Assembly: GCF_011742165.1 (NCBI RefSeq)
Contig: NZ_JAAQTO010000028.1
Span: 162,268 to 226,267, forward strand
Length of the DNA stretch: 64,000 bases
Direction: 5' to 3'
DNA from: Billgrantia bachuensis
GTDB taxonomy: Bacteria > Pseudomonadota > Gammaproteobacteria > Pseudomonadales > Halomonadaceae
The notes under the pieces were generated by a model. It was not told the DNA's origin, ran no database searches, and saw only the letters and a list, made by a program, of their open reading frames with translations. Numbering within the stretch: position 1 is the stretch's first letter; each line of letters opens with the position of its first letter. Shown piece after piece: positions 44,597-54,280 of the stretch. Both the position numbers and the translations under genes were made by a program.

Positions 44597-45649
44597 TCAG
44601 CGTTCGCCCACCAGCGGGGTGAGGAAGCGCCGGCGGCGCTCCTGCTCGTCGAGTGGCTGCGCCAATAGGTGGACGAGCTTGGTCATGGCGGCTTCCGATG
44701 TCATCGCGTCTCCCGACAGGACGCCGGCCTGCAGCAGCCCCTGGCCGGCCGCATAATGGCCTGGGGTGATACCGCCAACTGGGCATTGGCTGATCGCGGC
44801 GAGCAGCTTGCCTTCACCGCTTGCCTTGGCCAGGACGCCGATCAGCTCGGGGTCCGGTGGAACGTTACCACCGCCCCATACTTCGAGCAGCGCACCGCGG
44901 ACGCGTGAGTCGCTGAGCCAGGCGTCCAACTGCCAGGCCTGGATCCCGGGCCAGAGTACGAGCCTGACCACACCACCATCGGCCAGTATCGAGTAGTCCG
45001 GCAGCTCGAAGCGAGGCGCTCCGCGCTGCTGGGTTTCGAGCCCTCGACCGGGGTAAAGGATCACGTCGTCGTCGATGCGCTCGCCGAGCACGGCATAGTT
45101 GAGACTGACAAAGGCGTCATCGGCTTCGCTATGGATCTTGCGCGTGCGAACGCCACGCAGCAGGCGTCCGGCGAAGGCCACGACAACCTCCTGCAGTTCC
45201 GGCTTGGCGGCGTAGCGCAGGGCCAGCTCGATGTTGTCGAGCGCATCGCTGCCCTCGGCTTCGAGGGGGTGCATGGCGCCGGTGACGACCACGGGGCGAT
45301 CCAGCCCCTGGAGCTGGAAAGCCAGGCTCGAGGCGGTCCAGGAAAGCGTATCGGTCCCATGCAGTACGACCACGCCGGCATGCTCGCCTACCTGGGCGGC
45401 GATGATCGCCCCCAGCCGCTGCCAGTCGCGAGGGCTGGCAGCGCTCGAGTCGATGGGGTCGTTCACCGACTGGACCGTGAATCGAGGCAGTCGTGCCTGG
45501 CGACTAGGGGGCAGGCCGGCCAGCGCCTGTCGAAGCCTCGACTCGATATCGCCGCCCGGGGCCAGCCCTTCGGCACTGGGCACCATGCCCAAAGTGCCGC
45601 CGGTGTAGAGTACCAGCACGGGGCGGTCGGCGGAGGAAGACTCATTCAT
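44597..45649 (-). CDS. Asparaginase, type I-like
   Basis: A 350-residue asparaginase. The first catalytic Thr is in VLYTGGTLGMVPS near the N-terminus, and the second set is in VVLHGTDTLSWTASSLAFQL. No signal peptide is present, so it is cytoplasmic, like E. coli AnsA, and should hydrolyse asparagine to aspartate and ammonia. AGGAAC precedes the chosen ATG 45649; an in-frame extension of 18 residues is not supported. A glutaminase side activity is possible. Confidence 0.9.
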   Translation of the reverse strand: MNESSSADRPVLVLYTGGTLGMVPSAEGLAPGGDIESRLRQALAGLPPSRQARLPRFTVQSVNDPIDSSAASPRDWQRLGAIIAAQVGEHAGVVVLHGTDTLSWTASSLAFQLQGLDRPVVVTGAMHPLEAEGSDALDNIELALRYAAKPELQEVVVAFAGRLLRGVRTRKIHSEADDAFVSLNYAVLGERIDDDVILYPGRGLETQQRGAPRFELPDYSILADGGVVRLVLWPGIQAWQLDAWLSDSRVRGALLEVWGGGNVPPDPELIGVLAKASGEGKLLAAISQCPVGGITPGHYAAGQGLLQAGVLSGDAMTSEAAMTKLVHLLAQPLDEQERRRRFLTPLVGER

Positions 45650-45796
45650 GGCAGTTCCTGGCGTCGAGGTGTTCTTGGGGCACCGAGCGGTGCGCAGCGA
45701 CAATGATACCGGGAGTCGTGCAGGATCTCACTCGTCGACCACGAACCCGACGCCTACGGCGACTCGATCACTGGGGTGGGGGAGCCGCCGGCACTT

Positions 45797-47011
45797 TCAA
45801 CGCGTGAATAGCCTGCCATCCCTGCCGACATCCAGGCGCAGGTCGCGTCCGGCCAGCAGGGCAAAGGCGGCCGCCAGTGCCACGATCAGCAGCAGTACGA
45901 GGGTGAGCACATTCATGCTCACCTCGAGCTGCAACAGCACGCCAACGGCCAGCGGACCCATGGCCGCCAAGGTATAGCCACCGCCCTGGGCCAGGCCGGA
46001 CAGTTTGCCGGCCAGTCGGGAGTTGGCCGTACGCAGCACGATAAGGGTAAGGGCGAGGCTGAAGCTGCCGCCCTGTCCCAGTCCCAGCAGCACCACCCCG
46101 GGCCAGCGCCAGTTCTCGCCGCTCTGCAGCAGCAGCCAAAGGCCGGCTGCCACGCAGCCAAGCACCAGCAGCAGGGCCGGCCGCTGGTCGCGGCCGAAGC
46201 GTGCGAGCCAGGGGGCGCCGAGTGCCGAGACAAGTTGCACCATCACCGAAGCGCCCATCATCCAGCCGGCCTCGGCTTCGCTGTAGCCGCGAGCCTGCAG
46301 CAAGGTCGGCAGCCAGCCGAAGACGATATAGGCCAGCGAGGACTGGGAGCCCATCAATACCATGACCTGCCATGCCAGCGGCTGGCGGAGCAGCTCGCGC
46401 ATGCTGCCCCCGGCAGGGGGCGTGGCAATCGAGCGCGGCGTGCGCGGCATGAGAGTCATCCAGGCCAGCAAGGCCAGTCCGGCGAGCAGCCCCCAACTGA
46501 TCAGGCTGAAACGCCAGCCTCCCAGTATGTTGGCCAGAGGGATGCTCAGCCCGGCGCCAAGGGCGCCTCCCAGACACAGGGCCATGGTATAGACCCCGGT
46601 CATGAGGTCCGCTCCGCCGGGAAGCTCGCGCTTGACCAGCGCCGGAAGCAGCGTACCGGCGATGCCGATGGCAGCACCCACCAGCAAGGTGCCGATGAAA
46701 AGCAGCGGCACGCCAGGAACGCCGCGCAGCACCAGGCCGAGGATCAGTATGCCCAGCGCCAGGGCCAGGGTGTGCTCGGGGCCTACGCGCTTGGCGAGCC
46801 AGGGTGCCAGGGGCGCGAAGATGCCCAGGCAGAGAACCGGTAGTGTCGTCAGGGCGCCGATGGCCAGCGGTGTCAGGCCGGTGTCTGCCCCGATACGTAC
46901 CAGCAGCGGGGCGAGTGAGGAGAGGGCGGGTCTCAGGTTGAGACCCACCAGCACCATCAGAAAAAGAAAGAGGACAACACGTCGAGGATCGGGGCGGGCG
47001 TCAGTCGTCAT
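45797..47011 (-). CDS. MFS transporter, CynX/NimT family
   Basis: A 404-residue major facilitator protein with about twelve transmembrane segments. VLVGLNLRPALSSLAPLLVRIGADTGL at the start is typical of the cyanate/2-nitroimidazole transporter branch. There is no cyanase in the window, so the substrate is unknown. ATG 47011 is preceded closely by GCGAGG and overlaps the upstream gene's stop by 11 bp; a longer form from 47071 would overlap more and lacks a ribosome site. The overlap suggests coupling with the upstream gene. Confidence 0.82.
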   Translation of the reverse strand: MTTDARPDPRRVVLFLFLMVLVGLNLRPALSSLAPLLVRIGADTGLTPLAIGALTTLPVLCLGIFAPLAPWLAKRVGPEHTLALALGILILGLVLRGVPGVPLLFIGTLLVGAAIGIAGTLLPALVKRELPGGADLMTGVYTMALCLGGALGAGLSIPLANILGGWRFSLISWGLLAGLALLAWMTLMPRTPRSIATPPAGGSMRELLRQPLAWQVMVLMGSQSSLAYIVFGWLPTLLQARGYSEAEAGWMMGASVMVQLVSALGAPWLARFGRDQRPALLLVLGCVAAGLWLLLQSGENWRWPGVVLLGLGQGGSFSLALTLIVLRTANSRLAGKLSGLAQGGGYTLAAMGPLAVGVLLQLEVSMNVLTLVLLLIVALAAAFALLAGRDLRLDVGRDGRLFTR

Positions 47012-47549
47012 GGCCTCGCCATTTGTCGGTTCGTCTGCTGGCGTCGTGTCTCGCGGAAGCGTCTTTTTCATCGCGGCGAGCGAGCAGGGAGTGTTCGTTC
47101 ACGCCACGAGGATCGAAGTTGACCCGCCCCGGATCGGTGGACTCCTGAGCCTGGCGGCGGATGTCAGAAACGTCCTCGACGCTGACCAACTGTTCCTGAT
47201 TGCCCAGTACCTGTCGCTGGGTGACCAGCCGTCCCTCGAAGGTCCAGCAGCGCTGCGGCACTTGGGCGACGTACCAACCACGGCCTTGCCAGTGGGCATG
47301 ACCCTGCTCATCCAACTGCAGGGCCTCGAGCGGAACCAGGGCGGCAAACAGCCGCGCGTTTAGCACCATGCCGCTGCTGGTCATGTTGACGGCGCCTTGG
47401 TAGCGCCCGGCGTGGAGATCCTCGAGGACATCGCTGCGCTTGGTTCTAGGCTCGATGCTTCCCTGGCCACAGAGATGCAGCAGGCGGTCATCGATCTGCT
47501 TGATGACCCAGACCGGAATAGGTTGCTTTCCGGTCAGCCATTTGAGCAT
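47001..47549 (-). CDS. Hypothetical protein, PilZ-like character uncertain
   Basis: A 182-residue protein I do not recognise. The first 130 residues look folded (WLTGKQPIPVWVIKQIDDRLL, RYQGAVNMTSSGMVLNARLF, LDEQGHAHWQGRGWYVAQVPQRCWTFEGRLV), with many beta-type segments; the last 50 are charged and disordered (Arg/Asp/His). No signal peptide or membrane segment is seen. Its stop overlaps the start of the CynX-like transporter by 11 bp. A ligand-binding or plasmid-type regulator role would be guesswork. Confidence 0.6.
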   Translation of the reverse strand: MLKWLTGKQPIPVWVIKQIDDRLLHLCGQGSIEPRTKRSDVLEDLHAGRYQGAVNMTSSGMVLNARLFAALVPLEALQLDEQGHAHWQGRGWYVAQVPQRCWTFEGRLVTQRQVLGNQEQLVSVEDVSDIRRQAQESTDPGRVNFDPRGVNEHSLLARRDEKDASARHDASRRTDKWRGHDD

Positions 47550-47671
47550 GCTCGAGCCTCCTTGCGTGGTCTGGCGAGATTCAGTGAGTCATCAGTCGCT
47601 TAAGCCGGGCTGCCTATGTGAAAGACAGCACGACAAACCGTATACCATTCCTTACGACTCGCCAACCACAA

Positions 47672-47689
47672 AGCCTGACTGCTCAGGCT
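47672..47689 (-). terminator. Hairpin overlapping the rhlE stop codon
   Basis: On the minus strand AGCCTGA-GCAG-TCAGGCT is followed by TTGTGG. The first arm includes the TGA stop of rhlE. It is a short terminator-like stem. Confidence 0.4.
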
Positions 47690-48990
47690 CGGCGAGTGCC
47701 CTGCCCGCGGCTGCGCCGCCGACGCGGTGCCTGCGCATCGCCGCCGGCCGAGTTACCGTTGCGCTGCCCCGACTGGCCGCGACCGGCACCGCCCTGGCGA
47801 GCCTGGCCGCCGCGCCGGTTGCGACCGTTCTCGATCGGCTCGGGCTTGGCGTTCGGGTCGGGCTCGAAGCCGGGTTCGATGTGTTTATCCAGGTCGCGCT
47901 TGATCAGCCGCTCGATACCCTTCAGCAGGCCATGCTCGTCGACGCAGACGAGTGAGACGGCCTGGCCTTCGCTGCCGGCACGGCCGGTGCGGCCAATGCG
48001 GTGAACGTAATCCTCGGCGACGTTGGGCAGCTCGAAGTTCACAACATGAGGCAGTTCGCTGATGTCCAGGCCTCGGGCGGCGATGTCGGTCGCCACCAGC
48101 ACCTGCAGGTCGCCGCTCTTGAAGGCCGCCAAGGCCTTGGTGCGTGCCGACTGGCTCTTGTTGCCATGGATTGCCATGGCCGGGATGTCCTGCTTGGAGA
48201 GCTGCTCGGCCAAGCGGTTGGCACCGTGCTTGGTGCGGGTAAAGACCAACACCTGATGCCAGGCGTGCCGAGTGATCAGGTGGGCCAGCAGCTCGCGCTT
48301 CTTCTCCCGGTCGACGCGATAGATCGCCTGGTCGACAGTTTCCGCCGTCGTGTTGCGGCGGGCCACTGCGATTTTCTCGGGATTGTCGAGCAGCTTGGCG
48401 GCCAGCGCCTGGATCTCGTCGGAGAAAGTGGCCGAGAACAGCAGGTTCTGACGCTTTGCGGGCAGTACCCGCAGCACTTTCTTGATGTCGTGGATGAAGC
48501 CCATGTCGAGCATGCGGTCGGCTTCATCGAGTACCAGGATCTCCACCTTGGAGAGGTCGACGTGCCTCTGCTGCTGCAGGTCGAGCAGGCGGCCGGGGGT
48601 CGCCACCAGCACGTCGAGGCCGGGACGAATGGCGTCCACCTGGGGTTGCTGGCCGACGCCGCCGAAGATCACATGGCTCTTCAGGGTCAGGTGACGGCCG
48701 TAGTCGGCGACGCTTTCGCCCACCTGGGCCGCAAGCTCACGGGTGGGTGTCAGCACCAGGGCGCGTACCTGCCGTTGGCCGGGGCGTGGGCCGTCGGCCA
48801 GGCGCTGCAGCATCGGCAGGGTGAAGCCGGCTGTCTTGCCGGTGCCGGTCTGGGCGCTGGCGAGCAGGTCGCCGCCCTTGAGCACGGCAGGAATAGCCTG
48901 AAGCTGGATCGGGGTCGGCGTGGTGTAGCCCTGCGCCTCGACGGCACGCAGCAGTTCGGCCCGCAGGCCGAGATCGGAAAAGAGAGTCAT
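47683..48990 (-). CDS. rhlE: DEAD-box ATP-dependent RNA helicase
   Basis: A 435-residue RhlE-type helicase. Motifs in order: Q motif [13 protein letters not shown], Walker [37 protein letters not shown] and HRIGRTGR. A basic Arg/Gly/Gln-rich tail (about residues 380-435) is expected for RNA binding. It unwinds structured RNA in ribosome assembly and mRNA decay. ATG 48990 (MTLFSDLGL) follows GGAGA; the frame stays open more than 200 codons upstream but over the next gene, so that extension is rejected. Confidence 0.94.
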   Translation of the reverse strand: MTLFSDLGLRAELLRAVEAQGYTTPTPIQLQAIPAVLKGGDLLASAQTGTGKTAGFTLPMLQRLADGPRPGQRQVRALVLTPTRELAAQVGESVADYGRHLTLKSHVIFGGVGQQPQVDAIRPGLDVLVATPGRLLDLQQQRHVDLSKVEILVLDEADRMLDMGFIHDIKKVLRVLPAKRQNLLFSATFSDEIQALAAKLLDNPEKIAVARRNTTAETVDQAIYRVDREKKRELLAHLITRHAWHQVLVFTRTKHGANRLAEQLSKQDIPAMAIHGNKSQSARTKALAAFKSGDLQVLVATDIAARGLDISELPHVVNFELPNVAEDYVHRIGRTGRAGSEGQAVSLVCVDEHGLLKGIERLIKRDLDKHIEPGFEPDPNAKPEPIENGRNRRGGQARQGGAGRGQSGQRNGNSAGGDAQAPRRRRSRGQGTRRA

Positions 48991-49156
48991 GCGGTCTCCG
49001 CAGATACGTCCTGGCCTTGTCGTGTGCGACATGCACATGACCAGTCCCGGGCCAAGACGTGAGAAATTCGGTTCAGGGGCGCGGCAGGAGGGACCACGAA
49101 TCGCCGCGAGCCGCCAGTATGCCACACCAACGTCGAATATGCAGCAGTGCCGTGGC

Positions 49157-49741
49157 TCAGCGCGCCTGCCGGATGCCCGTGGCGATCTCGGCGGCCACCT
49201 TGTCCCAATTGGTGCCCAGCGCGCGAACCAGGGCTGGGTAGCCGTCGTCGTCGAGTTCCGTTTCGGTATGGAAGCGCTGCATGGCCAGCAGGCGCCCGTC
49301 GGGTGCCAGGAGCTGCCACTGACCGCTGGCGATGGCCAGACCGTCGTGACGACCCTGGAAACGATCCACTTCGAGGCGCAGACGCAAGGCCTCGCTGCGC
49401 CCGAGGCTGCCCTCGTCGCGCATGATCCGCGTGTCGGGGAGCTGCTCGGCCAGCCTTGCGCGCAGGCCGCGCTCCAACTGGCGTCCCAGCGGTTCGACCC
49501 AGAGGTGGTTGCGTGCGGCGTTGAGCGTGATGTCGTCGAGTTGCAGGACGATGCCGTCGGTATCCAGGTAGTGCGCCAGGCGTGGCGGCTGTACGACCAA
49601 CAGGTGCGCTGCCGCCGGGCCGCCACCCGACGGCGCGGTGCCGCTGTCGGGCAGCATGTAGCGGTTGGCCGGGGTCGTGGGCGAAGCGCAGCCGGCAAGC
49701 AGCATGCTCGCTAGCAGGGCAAGCCAGATCATCCACCTCAT
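49157..49741 (-). CDS. pqiC: Intermembrane transport lipoprotein PqiC
   Basis: A 194-residue lipoprotein of the ABC-type transport auxiliary family. The signal peptide ends in the lipobox LLAGC (Cys 18). The domain includes [29 protein letters not shown] and [24 protein letters not shown], which matches PqiC/YmbA. It should dock at the outer membrane and receive the PqiB tunnel that shuttles lipids across the periplasm. It is the last gene of pqiA-pqiB-pqiC, 57 bp after pqiB. Confidence 0.92.
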   Translation of the reverse strand: MRWMIWLALLASMLLAGCASPTTPANRYMLPDSGTAPSGGGPAAAHLLVVQPPRLAHYLDTDGIVLQLDDITLNAARNHLWVEPLGRQLERGLRARLAEQLPDTRIMRDEGSLGRSEALRLRLEVDRFQGRHDGLAIASGQWQLLAPDGRLLAMQRFHTETELDDDGYPALVRALGTNWDKVAAEIATGIRQAR

Positions 49742-49798
49742 GCAGCACCTCCTTTCGACGCGATGACGACAGCATAGCGATTCACCGGGCGGACCTCA

Positions 49799-51475
49799 TC
49801 AGTTGCCTTGCGGTGCGCGCGGTATCGGATCCTCGGCATCGAGGCTATCGAACAGCAGCGCCCTGGGATTCTCGTTGAGTGTGCGTGTGACCGGCTGCAG
49901 ATCGCGCATCAGGCGCTCCAGTCGCTCAGCGGTAGCGGTCAGCTCACGATAGGCGTTGGAATCCGGCGACAGGCCCTCCAGGGTTTCCTGCAGCGCCTCG
50001 AGCGAGGCATTGAGATTGGTCGGCAGGTTGCGCGTACCGGGGTCGTCGAGCATGTCTTGCAGCGAGGCAGTGAGCTCGCGCACCTCGCTCAGCATGGCTT
50101 CGGAGGCGACAAGGTTGCGGTCCAGGCTGGTGAGAAGCGGTTCGACCTCAAGCGCGTTGAGCTTCTCCAGCAAGGCGGTGACCTGGGCCTCGATCTGTGC
50201 GAAGCCGGTCGATGTGGTGGGGAATACGGTGTGCTCGCTGAAGATTTCAGGCACGTAATCCCCGGCTTCTTCACGGTAGAAGTTGATATCGACGAACATC
50301 GAGCCGGTGAGAAGGTTGCCTGACTTGAGCGAAGCGCGCAGGCCCACGCCGAACAGCCGCTTGAAGCGTTCGTCCCACTCGTCGAGGTCGACCTGCTGGT
50401 TCTCGATGCCGAGTCGTTGCGGCTCGATCCTGATCAGCACCGGGATGGCGAAGCCGTTGCGCGTTTCCGGTTGCTCGGCGGTGAACTGCCAGGGCACGGC
50501 AGCCACGGTGCCGATGCGTACGCCACGGAATTCCACCGGAGCTCCCCGCGACAGGCCACGGACACTGTCTTCCACCAGCAGCACGTATTCCAGATAGCGA
50601 TTGAAGGTACCCTGACGGGCGCTCTCCTCGTCGGGATACAGCGTGAAGGTGGCTTCGTTCTCCACCGGACCGCCGCTCGGCAGATCTTCAGGCACGCCGA
50701 AGGTGACGCCGCCGCCGAGCAGGGCCTCGAGGGATTCCACGTTGACCCGGATGCCATCCGCGTCGAGACGCAGGTCGATGCCGCTGGCCGACCAGAATCG
50801 CGTGCTGTCGGTGACCAGGCGGTCGTAGGGGCTCTCGATGAAGATGCGCTGGCTCATACGCCGGGTGTCGGCGTCGAACTTGGCTTCCTCGACGCGACCC
50901 ACGGTATAGCCCTGGTAGGTCACGGGATCGCCGGCGCGCAGCGAGTTGCCGAGCTGGCTGACCAGATTGATGCGTAGCCCGGCGGCGTCGGCCGGTGCCA
51001 CGGGAGGGATGTCGCTGACTTCGAATTCGCGCACGCCTGGCTCGCCGCTACCCGGCTGGAGCTGGATGTAGGCGCCCGAGAGCACGGTGCCGAGCCCGCT
51101 GATGCCCTCGCGGCCGATGCGCGGCTTGACCACCCAGAAACGGCTGCCTTCGGTCAGCATGGGTTCGGTATCGGGCGACATTCGCGCGGTGATCACGGTA
51201 TGCGACAGGTCGTCGGAGAGCTGCACGCGCTCCACCCGGCCTACCTCGACGTTGCGGGTCTTGATCAGGGTGCTGCCGGCCTCGATGCCTTCCGCATTGC
51301 TCATTGTCAGGGTGATCAGCGGGCCACGGCTACGGTAGTTGTCGTAGACCAGCCACAGCCCGATCAGCATGGCCACGATGGGAACGATCCAGATCGGCGA
51401 CAGGCGCCGCTGCGGCGTTGCTTTGGCCCGGTGCATGTCACGGGTGGCCTCGTTGTCGCGAGGTGTGTCGCTCAT
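49799..51475 (-). CDS. pqiB: Intermembrane transport protein PqiB (MCE domains)
   Basis: A 558-residue protein anchored by one N-terminal helix (about residues 26-46). Three MCE domains follow, each opening with a segment like ITLTMSNAEGIEAGSTLIKTRNVEVGRVE, YQGYTVGRVEEAKFDAD and VEFRGVRIGTVAAVPW. The C-terminal coiled coil (about 420-535) would form the needle-like tunnel spanning the periplasm. It overlaps pqiA by four bases (ATGA), which couples translation. Confidence 0.95.
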   Translation of the reverse strand: MSDTPRDNEATRDMHRAKATPQRRLSPIWIVPIVAMLIGLWLVYDNYRSRGPLITLTMSNAEGIEAGSTLIKTRNVEVGRVERVQLSDDLSHTVITARMSPDTEPMLTEGSRFWVVKPRIGREGISGLGTVLSGAYIQLQPGSGEPGVREFEVSDIPPVAPADAAGLRINLVSQLGNSLRAGDPVTYQGYTVGRVEEAKFDADTRRMSQRIFIESPYDRLVTDSTRFWSASGIDLRLDADGIRVNVESLEALLGGGVTFGVPEDLPSGGPVENEATFTLYPDEESARQGTFNRYLEYVLLVEDSVRGLSRGAPVEFRGVRIGTVAAVPWQFTAEQPETRNGFAIPVLIRIEPQRLGIENQQVDLDEWDERFKRLFGVGLRASLKSGNLLTGSMFVDINFYREEAGDYVPEIFSEHTVFPTTSTGFAQIEAQVTALLEKLNALEVEPLLTSLDRNLVASEAMLSEVRELTASLQDMLDDPGTRNLPTNLNASLEALQETLEGLSPDSNAYRELTATAERLERLMRDLQPVTRTLNENPRALLFDSLDAEDPIPRAPQGN

Positions 51476-52773
51476 CCAATGGTTCCTTGCGTTTCATGTC
51501 GATCACGCGGCAGGGGCGTGTCCCAGATCAATCGGGGATCGAAGGTCATGGCAGCCAGCATGGTCAGTACCACCACGGTAGCGAATGCCAGGGCAGCGGG
51601 GCCGGGGGTGATCGACATCAGCGAGCCGGCGCGAATCAGCGCCACCAGGATGGCGACCACGAAAACATCGACCATCGACCAGCGGCCGATGAATTCGGTC
51701 AGGCGGTAAAGCCGCGTGCGGTTGCTGGCGTTGAGTTCACTGCTGCGCTTGACCACCAGGCAGAGCCAGGCTAGCGCTCCCAGCTTGCCCACCGGGACGA
51801 TGACGCTGGCCATGAATATCACCGCGGCAACCGGCCAGGAGCCCATCTGAATCAGTTCCACCACGCCGCCAATGATGGTGGAAGGATCGCTATGACCGAG
51901 GCTGGTAGTGGTCATGATGGGGTAGACGTTGGCGGGGATATACATGAGTGCTGAAGCGGCAAGCAGCGCCCAGGTGCGCTGCAGGCTGTGCGGCAAGCGT
52001 GCGTGCAGGCGTTCGCCACAGCGTCGGCAGTGTCCGCGCCCGTCCGCCTCCAGGCGATTGACCAGTCCGCAGGTGGGGCAGCCGGTCAGGCCCTGGCTGG
52101 CGGCTGTCGATCCGGTGCGGGCGCCCTCGGGAGCGAGCGGTTCGCCGGCCAGCGAAAACCACATCCAGTCCGAGTCGATGGACTGGGTCGTGGACAGCAG
52201 CAGCAGAGCAAAGGCGCAGAAGGCCCAGAACGAGAGGCCAAGCTCTATTTGCGCGAGGTCCGCTACCTTGATCAGGCTGACCAGCGCGCCAATGATGAAG
52301 ACATCGGCCATCATCCAGGGGTTCAGATGGGACAATGCGCGGGCAATGCCGCGGCTGCCCGGCAGAGGCTCTCCTTGCAGCAGGCCCAGTTGCAGCCACA
52401 TCACGCCGAGCAGATAGATGCCGGGCAGCACGGCGATCGTCATGATCACCGCAATCGCCACCAGCGGCTGATCGAAGCCGATCAGTGTGGTTGCCGTTTG
52501 AGTCAGCTCGATGCGGTTGCCGACACCGCTGGTGCTGAAGCTGACGAAGGGAAAGGAGATCGCCAGCAGCAGCGCAACCATGGACGCCATGGCCAGTGCC
52601 ATACTGCGCTGCGCAGGGTGACGGTGGCGAGTTGCCAGGACATGCCCGCAGCGGGGGCAGTCCGCCCTCTGACCCGGCCGCAGCGGCGGCAATGCCACGA
52701 GCCAATCGCACTCGTGGCAGGCACGCAAACGCCGGCGTGAGGTGCGTGCCTCGGGCGGGACCTGATCGACCAT
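51472..52773 (-). CDS. pqiA: Intermembrane transport protein PqiA
   Basis: A 433-residue inner-membrane protein with two related halves. Each half begins with a zinc ribbon (ACHECDWLVALPPLRPGQRADCPRCGHVL and CPTCGLVNRLEADGRGHCRRCGERL) and continues with four membrane helices containing ISFPFVSFSTSG and YIPANVYPIMTTTSLG. It is the membrane partner of PqiB. I take ATG 52773; the frame remains open about 100 codons upstream, but family length and the divergent antiporter promoter argue for the shorter form. No strong ribosome site is visible. Confidence 0.93.
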   Translation of the reverse strand: MVDQVPPEARTSRRRLRACHECDWLVALPPLRPGQRADCPRCGHVLATRHRHPAQRSMALAMASMVALLLAISFPFVSFSTSGVGNRIELTQTATTLIGFDQPLVAIAVIMTIAVLPGIYLLGVMWLQLGLLQGEPLPGSRGIARALSHLNPWMMADVFIIGALVSLIKVADLAQIELGLSFWAFCAFALLLLSTTQSIDSDWMWFSLAGEPLAPEGARTGSTAASQGLTGCPTCGLVNRLEADGRGHCRRCGERLHARLPHSLQRTWALLAASALMYIPANVYPIMTTTSLGHSDPSTIIGGVVELIQMGSWPVAAVIFMASVIVPVGKLGALAWLCLVVKRSSELNASNRTRLYRLTEFIGRWSMVDVFVVAILVALIRAGSLMSITPGPAALAFATVVVLTMLAAMTFDPRLIWDTPLPRDRHETQGTIG

Positions 52774-52967
52774 GGGTGCGGTCGGGACGAACGATGGGCG
52801 CTGAAACCTGTAGGGCACTGACGAGTCGACTCGATGGCTAATGGAGCGAGGTTGCCCCCCGCTCTGAAATCGGAAAGCCGTGTCGGCTATATCCAAAGTG
52901 TGGCATGTTGACGCCGCGCGTACCATATACAAACATTCGCCCCTGAATGTTCCTTGAGGAGACGACA

Positions 52968-53954
52968 TTGTTACTTCCCCTGTTGGCCGTGGTTGCCGGT
53001 CTTGTGCTGCTGGTCTGGAGCGCTGAACGTTTCGTCGATGGAGCGGCATCGACATCCCGACGCTTGGGCGTGTCACCGCTGCTGGTCGGCATGCTGGTGA
53101 TTGGCTTCGGCACCTCCGCGCCCGAGTTGATGGTTTCCTCGTTGGCGGCGGGGCAGGGCAATCCGGGTCTGGCGCTGGGCAATGGCTACGGCTCCAACAT
53201 TGCCAACATCGGCTTGATCCTGGGGCTCATGGCGGTCATCTCGCCGCTGGCGGTGCACTCCGGCGTGATTCGGCGTGAACTGCCGATTCTGGTTGCGGTG
53301 ACGTTCCTGTCGGCGCTGCTGATGTGGGGCGGGGTGATCGGTCGCCTCGAAGGCAGTCTGTTGCTCGTGCTGCTGGCGGCCATGATCGGTTTCAGCATCT
53401 GGCATGCCCGGCGCAGCGGCCCCGACCCGCTTGCCGACGAGACCGAGGAGAGCCTGCAGGCGCATCCCATGTCGCTGAGAAGCGGCGTGACCTGGACTGT
53501 GGTCGGCCTGCTGCTGCTGGTGCTGAGCTCGCGTGTGCTGGTATGGGGCGCGGTGGAAATCGCCGTTGGTTTCGGTGTCAGCGATCTGATCATCGGGTTG
53601 ACCATCGTCGCCGTCGGCACCTCGCTGCCGGAGCTGGCGTCGTCCTTCAGCGCCCTGCGCAAGGGCGAACACGACCTGGTGGTGGGCAACGTGGTCGGTT
53701 CCAACCTGTTCAATACCCTGGGGGTGGTGGGGCTGGCCGCGGTCATTCATCCCATCGAGGCAGGGTCCGAAGTCCTGATGCGGGACTGGACGCTGATGAC
53801 CGTGATGACACTGCTGATGACGGTTTTCGCCATTGGCTGGAGGGGGCGTCCGGGGCGCATCAACCGGCTCGAGGGTGCGATGCTGCTGTCACTGTTCATC
53901 GGCTATACCGTATTCATGGTGCAGTTGGTCCTGCGCAGTGCCGGCTCGCTTTGA
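52968..53954 (+). CDS. Calcium/sodium antiporter (CaCA family, YrbG-like)
   Basis: A 328-residue inner-membrane exchanger with about ten helices and the two alpha-repeats: GFGTSAPELMVSSLAAGQGN and VGTSLPELASSFSALRKGEHD, each with conserved Glu for cation binding, plus GNVVGSNLFN. It should exchange Na+ for Ca2+. I choose TTG 52968 because TTGAGGAGACGACA gives a strong ribosome site and the resulting N-terminus LLPLLAVVAGLVLLVWSAERF matches YrbG; ATG 52947 has no good site. It is divergent from pqiA. Confidence 0.85.
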   Translation: MLLPLLAVVAGLVLLVWSAERFVDGAASTSRRLGVSPLLVGMLVIGFGTSAPELMVSSLAAGQGNPGLALGNGYGSNIANIGLILGLMAVISPLAVHSGVIRRELPILVAVTFLSALLMWGGVIGRLEGSLLLVLLAAMIGFSIWHARRSGPDPLADETEESLQAHPMSLRSGVTWTVVGLLLLVLSSRVLVWGAVEIAVGFGVSDLIIGLTIVAVGTSLPELASSFSALRKGEHDLVVGNVVGSNLFNTLGVVGLAAVIHPIEAGSEVLMRDWTLMTVMTLLMTVFAIGWRGRPGRINRLEGAMLLSLFIGYTVFMVQLVLRSAGSL

Positions 53955-54280
53955 ACGGGGGTTAGCGCCAACCTTGCTGCGACATCCCGACACAGCAGGA
54001 AACCGGGACCCGGTGTCCGCGCTCTAGTAGGCTTGGTGGCTAAGCACAGGATGCAGTGACGAGCTTTGATTCACGTCAGTGTCATGCCATGTAGGGTTTT
54101 GTAAGTATCGGCACCCTGCATGGCTGTCTGTTCTAGGCTCTTGAAAAAACCAGCCGAGTGTCGAGGTGAAATGCGCCACGGACATGTCCAGGAAGGACGT
54201 GGTCGGAAGCACAACAACAGCACCCAGTGTGCTTTCGCATCCCTTGAGACGTTGACTCTTTCGCAGCCAAGAGGTACGTC
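53955..54280. other. 326-bp region upstream of cydA
   Basis: No gene is seen. TTGAT-TCAC-GTCAG at 54066-54079 is a partial match (8 of 10) to an FNR/ANR box, about 210 bp before the start. A palindrome GGACATGTCC lies near 54180. A promoter must be here but I cannot place it. Confidence 0.4.

Noticed and set aside
48991..49698. N-terminal extension of rhlE into pqiC
   Set aside because: The extension overlaps a recognisable lipoprotein in another frame, and a good ribosome site precedes the internal ATG.
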